Assembly (NCBI GenBank): GCA_910589415.1
Contig: OU342636.1
Location: 8,290,437-8,354,436 of the forward strand
Length of the DNA stretch: 64,000 bases
From: Malachius bipustulatus
Lineage: Eukaryota > Arthropoda > Insecta > Coleoptera > Melyridae
Reading direction: 5' to 3'
Under the pieces are notes generated by a model, which saw only the letters and a list, made by a program, of their open reading frames with translations, had not been told where the DNA came from and made no database searches. Shown here in pieces: positions 37,901 to 46,900 of this stretch. The translations under genes were made by a program, and so were the position numbers. The first letter of the stretch is position 1, and each line of letters begins with the position of its first letter.

Positions 37901-40900
37901 TTCGACTGTGTATCGCATTCCGTCCTGCTGCATAAGCTGGAAGCCTATGGAATTAGAGGTGTTTGCCTTGATTTGATGCGGTCTTATCTAGAGGGAAGGA
38001 GGCAGTGTGCGTGTCTCAATAAGGAGAAGTCGGACGTCTTGCCGCAGTTGCATGGTGTGCCACAGGAATCGATTCTTGGCCCTCTCCTTTTTATATTATA
38101 CATAAATGATCTACCAAGTAATGTTAAGGGAGCAACCTCTATAATGTTCGCTGATGATATGACTTTTTATAGCAGTCACCGAAGCGCCGAGAGGGCTAGA
38201 GAGAATGTTAATAGAGCGGTTGATCAGGCTTCGAACTGGTTTGTCCGTAATAAAATGTCCTTGAATTGTGACAAGACGCAAAGAATTATTCTAGCCACTG
38301 ATAGAAATGTTCCCACTCAGGATTCTATTTGTCTGTTGGGCATTAGAATTGATTAGCGTCTAACGTGGTCTGCGCATGTAGATTCCGTGTGTGCGAGGGT
38401 CTCTAGGGGCATTTATGTTCTCAGATGTTTGGTCCCACTTGTGAGCTTGGATACCCTGTTGATGGCATACTATGCTTTGGTGCAGTCTCACCTAACATAA
38501 TGCAGTTTTGCTTTGGGGGGGATCATCAGGGTCAATGAGGGCTTTTGCCGTGCAGAAGAGGGCTGTTTGTATTATGCTTGGGAGGGGATCGAGGGATCAT
38601 TGCAGGTTGCACTTCAGGTCCCTTGGGATTCTTACCTTGCCGTCCCTGTATATTTATGGAACATGTTTATATGTGAGGAAATCGGTTGGGGAGCTGCGCA
38701 CCCATGCAGACGTACATGGCTATGACACTAGAGGGTGCACCCTTTTACTAGAACCCTTTTTCAAGAACATGCACTTCTGAGAAAAATAAAGTCAATATTA
38801 AATGCTACAATAGATTACCTAATGCTATTAATATACTTACCTATTCTGCTTTTAAAATTGAATTTAAAAAAATTCTCTGTGAACATGCATTTTACAGCAT
38901 TGAAGAGTTCTTGCTTGGTCGCTATGTCGATCATATTGTGTATAGGCTATGTTATGTGCACATGTCTACATACAGTGATTGTTTTCTTTTATTGTTTTTT
39001 GTAAATTTCGAAATTGTGTTCTGGATTACTTATGTTTACTATTGTGAAATTTACCAATTATATTGTCTATTTGTTATATTGATTAAGTAATGTAAATTTT
39101 TGACCTGCCAAAAACGCAGATGCTTAACATATTATGATATCATCCTTGTTAATTGGTGTAAATAAACTTTAACTTTAACTTTAACTTTAATTACAACAAT
39201 CAACATTACAAAAACAAAATCAAAACTGGCCCCCAACAATATTCATAATATTCTTGCAATGTATATGATTCACATTAAATTAAAAAAGTCTTCAGAGAAC
39301 TTTTAAAAGGTTTTTAACCTCCCAGACAGTACTTCAATATGGCGTTACTCCAGTACTCCAATTTAGATTTTTTCAAAATGTATACCCAGAAACCTACAGT
39401 CGTTGCTAATATGAAGAGAGAATTGATTTAAAACATACAGGGTGGCCCAGCGAAAACGTACCAGGCCTAATAACTTGAAAACTGAAGATGTACGCGAAAA
39501 ACGCCGAAACAGGTCGATTTTGTTATCGAGGGGGACATATTTTCGTGACAAATTTAACCACCCAAGTTCACCCCCTTGGCAGGGGCACCCTTTTGCTTAT
39601 CATCATAGGGAACAGCTATCGAGTGATACATCATTTGAAAGCTATTTAAATTCTCTTTACAACGATATCCAACACTTTGGTTTTCGCTTACATACAGGGT
39701 GGCCCAACGAAAACGTCACTCGCCTTAATAATTTGGAAACTGAAGATGTACGCGAAAAACTCCGAAACAGGTCGATTTTGTTATCAAAGTAGGCATATTT
39801 TCGTGACAAATTTAATTACCCAAGTTGACCCCTTTGGCAGGGGTAGCTACCCCTTTGCTTATCATCATAGGGAGCAGATATCAAGTGATACATCATTTGA
39901 AAGCTACTTGAATTCTCTTTACAACGATATTAAACATTTTGGGTTTCGCTTACATACAGGGTGGCCCAACGAAAACGTAACTCGCCGTAATCGCTTGTAT
40001 GTAGGCCACCCTGTATGTAAGCAAAACCCAAAATGTTGGATATCCTTGTAAAGATAATTAAAGTATCTTTCAAATGATGTATCACTTTCGCTTACATACA
40101 GGCTGGACCAACGAAAACGTAACTCACCTTAATCACTTGTATGTAGGCCACCCCGTATGTAAGCGAAACCCAAAATGTTGGATATCGTTGTAAAGAGAAT
40201 TCAAGTAGCTTCCAAATGATGTATCACTCGATAGCTGTTCTCTGTGATAATAAGCAAAGGGAGTAGCTACCCTGCCAAGGGGGTCAACTTGGGTAGTTAA
40301 ATTTGTCACGAAAATATGTCCCCCTTGATAACAAGATCGACCTGTTTCGGCGTTTTTCAGGTACATCTTCAGTTTTCAAGTTATTAGGCCTGGTACGTTT
40401 TCGCTGGGCCACCCTGTATATTCCATTTGGTGTCTCTATTGTTGATCGATTAGTTTTAAAGAATCAGATAATACACTCAGTTTTCTGGCTATTGATTAGC
40501 AATCTGTTTTGACTTAAGCAGTTCTCAAGGCTTTCAAAGGTCTGCCAATGTTACAAACTCAGTGACATTGTCGGCACTGAACAGGATATTCGTATCATCA
40601 GCATAATTAAAAAGTTTAAGTGTATCCCCTGGGAATCCCAAACAATAAATAAGAGCGGTCCTAGTATACTTCTCTGAGGGACGCCAACTTTCTGATCGAA
40701 TGATCGTGATAACCCTTCGTGACCATTTACCTTCACTTTGACTATTTTTTTTTTCAGTTAGGTAGCTTTTTAACCACCTTAAGGGAGTTCCGCGGACTCC
40801 ACAGCTATCCAGTTTGTCAACCAAAATTTCGTGATCAACGCAATCGAGAGCTTTGGAAAAATAAAAGAAAAGAGCGCAGGGCAATTTTCTCTCCTCCAGA

Positions 40901-43900
40901 ACCTCTACAACTCTCTGCACGAATTCAAACATAAAGTGATGGTATTTTTATCCTTCATAAAGTCATGTTGACATGCACTGAGAACACAGAATTTCTTTAA
41001 AAAATCTGTTATAGCCTATCGCAATATGTCCGCTCAAATACTTTGCTAAAAAGTGTCAGTAGGTTTACTGGACGAAAGTTTCCCAAGTCAGTGGTATTAC
41101 CCTTTTTGTGCAGGTACTGGTTTGATTATTGCTGTTTTGAGTTGATTTGGAAAGATTCCATACTCAAAAGAATTATTGATTACACTTAATCAAGTCACTC
41201 CGGGAGAGACCATCATGCTTACAATCATCGGTGCTCTTGTTTTCAGGTCATTTGGAGAATTATTCATTAAAATCCTCAGCGAGTTTGCTGTGTTTCTTAG
41301 ATGATAACATATTCTGTCTATTTTTACTCATCGACCTTATACTCTTAACTAAATTCCAAACTGCCTTGCTCTTATTGCCTGAAAATGTAATTTTACTATG
41401 ATAAATTTATCGTAGAATAACCTAAATCTCATTATTGTATCTTATGTTCAGTGCTTCGTAAGCTTTCTTATATGTGGCATTATATTTGGCAACTAAGAAA
41501 GATTTATCTAACAGATCTTTGAGGAATAAAACACGAGGATTTCTATATACTGAAAGACATGCAGCAGTACGTCTACTAACGAATCGCTCCGGGAAACTGT
41601 CATTAAATGGGATAAGAAAACCTTAGTAAAGCAGTCTGTCCATCTACGTCAAACTTCGGGATCTCCAGCAAGCAGTCCCAAGTCTCATTGCAAAGGCATT
41701 TCCAAAACAACTTTCGATTATTATCATTAAAGTGTCGTGTCTTTCCTCCCTAGTACGGGTTCGATGTACTCGTACTTTCAAGCAAGTAGAAAAAAGAATG
41801 GCTCTGTGATCTGAGATGTGCAGTTCAAGTACTCTGGATGTAAAGTCCGCAAAATTTGAGATCACATTGTCCAAGACTCCCTTAGTCAAGACAAGTAGGT
41901 TACCGTGCCGAACAAGTCACTCCAAATCCCTCAATTTGAGAGAGAAAAATATCTCGATAGCTTGATAGAGTCTACTCCATTGCCTTTGCCTTGCCTATGT
42001 GGGATAAAAAATTGTTGTCATGTAAAAGTGGGCCGCAAAGTAGGATTCTTCAAGTTTGCAAGCTGCTCAGCAGGAACAGAAACATTAAATGATGATTCAT
42101 TCGGATATTTGGAATCCATTCTTGTACATCTGAAATTCTCGAATTTATTTTCCTGTAGATGCTTGCGCAAATCTTCCTCCTGTAGGCCCTGGTCCAACCT
42201 GTAAACATGAACGTGGGCATACGGAATAACCCATTTAATAGCGAAGTTGGCTGCTCCAACTACGGTATTTGGCTTTCTTCTATGCTTCCTAGTAACGACT
42301 GTTTTAAAATTATAATTTTTTATTTATCTTCTATAGGATATATCTATAAAAGTATGTCTAGCTAATCAGAAAAAAGAAGAAATATTCTAGACTCTAATAA
42401 TTCTATTCGAGGGGCGAGCAGGTTTCTAGAAACAGCCTAGATAGTATCTCCATGCATATGGTCATATTGCTTCCAAGAATCATCCTTATGGCCGCGTTTG
42501 CCTGCTAAGAATTGCTTCTAATAAGAATTGACTGGTTTAATATAATATAAATATTCTGACGAATTTATGTTAATCTTCTCGCTACAATACCATCAATTTC
42601 CGAAAAAAAATAGTGTTGATATAAATTTTAATTGGTGCTTAAATGATTCCAAAAAATTGATATTATTGACGTTGCCGAGCTTTAATTTCAGGAATAATTT
42701 CTTGAATTCTTCCAATTTTGAACTTTATTGAAAACAACAATGAACATAGAATTTGCCATAGAACACCATGGTTCTGCTAATGTAAAAGTAATAAGAGCAA
42801 TTTGTCAATCAAATCTTTTATTACGAACAACTTACTCCAGAATAATAGTGACAATAAATTTTGATTACAACAGCAAATAATGATGCACTCATTGAATAGT
42901 AACTCTGCTCATTCATTGCGTTTCATATAATACGGGTAATCTTGAATTGAAAACTTTCTAGCTCGTTAATCGCTATACAGGTGTCTTTTTTTATCTCCCT
43001 ATTATTGGTATATCGTAAATAGTCCAGTCAAAGTAGGATTTAAATGTGCATTTCATGCGGAAAAGAAAATATTTTGTGTGGGGGTTGGGTAGTCCATGCA
43101 TGGAGAGTCTAAATCCAAAAATGCGACCTCCTACCCCTTGTGAATTAGCCGCCATATTGGTTTTAGGGGTGGATGGAGTTTTTGCACTTTACGACGTTAA
43201 TTCGCATTTTACCGAAAAAAGTGTCATTACTTACTTTATTCAGAAAAATATTCTCCACAAATTTGCATATTTGACATTTTATCGTATTTGCAATATTTAA
43301 TGACCTACAGGTGATTCATTAAGAACAAGAGGGATGAAAAATTGATATTTTCGGAATAACTCCTTTTTTTCAATCGCAATCCAAAAATTGTTCCCACAAA
43401 ACTTGTAGCTCTTACAATTACAAACATTTACATAACAATATCTCATTAATCGGACCAATTATTGTTGCGCAGTAGTGCGCCGAAGTCTGCGAACTTAACC
43501 TTTCACTCGTCCAATCCAATTGATGTAGGTAGTCAAAATATCATGAATCTTAGGTTTTGAATTTGTCAAAATTCAGAAAAATTAATATATCGTTATTATG
43601 CGAGATGCATGAAAAGTACATTGATCCATTTGTAGAATCAATTCTAGACTCTCGAAAGTATAAGCGACTGTCGTACAAGTTTGTGTTAAATTATTCATAA
43701 TAATAGTATTTTATTTACCTACCACAGGACGAAATTTTCTTTAGACGAATGTGAATTAATATTTCGAGGCGAAGCCGAGGAATATTATCGCATTAGAAAA
43801 AAATTCAATGGTAAATCGTATTCAAGAAAATGTTTATTTATTTCCTTTGGGTTTCACATAATATATATAGTCCGGTGTTTATTGGGAAGCTATCGTTCTC

Positions 43901-46900
43901 ATTTTTTCTTTTTTTCCGTGAAGAACCAGGTGAATTGATTCTGATGTCGATGTGATCCAGAGAATGTACTGCGGTTTTTTGCCAAGAATCGGGTTCTTCG
44001 TCGTCGTCATCATTTTCAAACTCATCCATCGCTGAGAGTTTTTCTGGTACGTTGTCGCATATTTCCCCGGAACAGTTCTGGCAGATCGCCGTACAGTGAA
44101 GACCCGCTTTTCGGCAGCCACAAGCTGCTCCACAATTTTTCGTACATTTGCAGGATATCAACTTCATCAACGATTGTGGTGCAGGATCCCCAGTGGTAGT
44201 CAATGGCATCCAACCCCTCGAATCTTTTTTCCATCCCCAGTGCTCAGGATTTTTTTCATTGTTGAGCCATTTTTGTATTTGGTAGTAGGTCCGATGAGGT
44301 GGTATTTTGCTGCTTCGGCAGTTGGTGGTAAAGCTGCTAGGTTGCATTTACTTTTTGCTGATGATTTAGCGAAACGTTTATATCTGCATCCATTCAAACC
44401 GTCACTTGTAGCTGTGTCCCCGTATAAAGATATTATAAATACATGATATTAAATACATGTTTAACATGACCTCATTTTCTTTGTCTTCCCTCGTATTCGC
44501 GGATTTCCGAAGAGTTTGTACCCCTGTTTCTTTAATGACGCGATTTTCGTCGAGGTCCAAGGCCTCTTTACAGACGAAGCAGTCACTCATTTTGGAACAC
44601 TGGTCGTTTCCCAACTGATCGAATGACTTTTTTTGGGATGTGTTTCCAGATTTTCACGAACAGGCTAATTTTTTTTTTAAAGTGCATATATTTTCTAGGC
44701 TTGTCTAGACACGTTTTTATTGGTTTTACCACATCACAGACAAATCTTATCTATATACGGCAGCCCTATTTGGAGCGAGTCGGCCTGGAAACCTAATTGG
44801 CTCGATCTCACCTTAATGACTTTGACGCACTACTGCGCAACAATAATTGGTCCGATTAATAAGATATCGTTATGTAAATGTTCGTAATTGTAAGCGCTAC
44901 AAGTTTTGTGGGAACAATTTTTGGATTGCGATTGAAAAAAAGGAGTTATTCCGAAAATATCAATTTTTCATCCCTCTTGTTCTTAATGAATCACCTGTAG
45001 GTCATTAAATATTGCAAATACGATAAAATGTCACATATGCAAATTTGTGGAGACTGTTATTCTGAATAAAGTAAGTAATGACACTTTTTTCGGTAAAATG
45101 CAAATTAACGTCGTAAAGTGAAAAAACTCCATCCACCCCTAAAACCAATATGGCGGCTAATTCACAAGGGGTAGGAGGTCGCATTTTTTGATTTAGACTC
45201 TCCATGGACTACCCAACCCCCACATAAAATATTTTCTTTTCCGCATGAAATGCATAATTCGATGCCTTTTTCGTCTAATTTGACTGGACTAAAACGCTAA
45301 CTAACAGATACCTACATAGTTGATTAAATTACAGAAATGATGCGCTTTTTTTGTGGCCATCTCGAATCCATGAAAACAGTTCCTGAAATATCCTGAAAAA
45401 ACTGTGAAACACATTTTTTTATTTTCTCAATAGCTTCGTTATTATTTGAAGTTTCAATTTGAATTTGGTGTATTGCTTGATGAACATTGCTTGACATTCT
45501 GCATTTATTGGTGTCACTTGATTGTTTTTACACCGACTATAGTTTCGAAGATATCAACTTTTGTTTTCATTATGGGCGCCATTGGTTTTCTCATTGAAAA
45601 AGCACAGAAGATTATTCTGTGTACAATGATACATCCAATTGAAATGAAACTTATGGTGTAGCTATCATGTCTAGGACCTCCTTACGTCATGAGTTTACAA
45701 AAGTTGGTTTATTTCGTACATTTAATATGTCTAGATTGTTAGCCATTATAAATTGTAGTAGTGACTCACCTCTTTCGTTGGTGATCGTGGTGTTCGCATT
45801 GGTATCGCACCTGATGATCAGCTGTGTGTGGACCTTTTCCCCCGCAGTCTCTCACCAGTTTTTCTACCTTCTTGGGTGGCGGTGATTTCAGGGCGTCATA
45901 CGGGAAATATATGCTGATCCGAGAATTATCTGTAACTCCCTCGACATATCCCGCTGTTAAGTTTTTGGAAGAGAGATTTATTAGCGGAAGTATTTTAAGG
46001 CCTCTCTGGCCGAATATGCATGCAGGTTCTGGGGAATTCAGAGGATCTAGTGTAGATTAATTCTCCCACCTTCCCCAGTCACATTATCTTACCTTTATTG
46101 ATCAAATTGGATAAGAACCTTAAGGTTCTTGAATGAGGGTCATATAAAACTTCCTCATTGCCACAGCAAGGGGATCTGATGCCACCTCACTTATGCTGGA
46201 TGTTCTCTTGAAAGACCCTCCTTTTTTCCTGATTCGTAATACTTGGCTAATAACTTAATATGATGAGCTCACACATAAATCATCCAAATTTTTAATAATT
46301 CTTAATTTTGGTGATTAAGTGTAATCTATTATTTTTTTAGAATATGTATCTTCTGCCCTTTTCCATCTCTTTCTTCCTATATTGTCAGCTAAGTACAAAT
46401 TTCAAAGTACCTAAATGCAGTGTTGCAAGATAGAGCTGCAAGCCATTGCTGTAATTTTTTTTATTGTCCCAATTTTCAAGTACTCGAAAGGTAAAATTGG
46501 CGGCAAAAGTCAATTTGAGTTTTTATTTAAACGTTTCAAAATAACATGTTAAATTTTAAGTTTGCCTTTTTGTTTTAATTTCCAGCAAAAAATATCGCGA
46601 GATTCCATGATGAAGTTGAGACAAAAAACGTATTCCTCCATGTGGCGGCAATTGTCTGAGATTGTAAAAGAGTTCGTGGAGCGTAGTGACCGAACGAGGG
46701 CGCGACTCGCCGAACTGAACATCTCCGATGCCCAGAGTGCCATTGAAATCGGTGATAATCAGTATCGTATTCAAGAAGAAGAGGTACATCTTTCTAGTTC
46801 AAAAAATATGCATTATAATTATCTAACCATAATCTGTTACACCCTGTAAGAATATATACATTGCTTAAACCATCTTTTCAGAAATATATTGAATTACTAA

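Larger units (their letters stand above)
36410..39190 (+). mobile_element. 5'-truncated LINE (endonuclease end, RT, 3' tail)
   Basis: A + strand LINE. Endonuclease end at 36419-36772 ([24 protein letters not shown]) and ISDHAAQ after a frameshift near 36775; connector 36801-37154; RT 37184-38356; C-terminal tail 38508-38780. The 3' end is a short tandem CTTTAA repeat at about 39163-39190. No RNase H is present, and the repeat tail suggests a CR1/L2/Daphne-like clade; this is an inference. The start lies in the middle of the endonuclease, the usual 5' truncation. Confidence 0.85.

Noticed and set aside
39438..40051. CRISPR-like direct repeats
   Set aside because: Units are ~260 bp, diverged, and flanked by TA target sites; this is a transposon in a eukaryotic genome.
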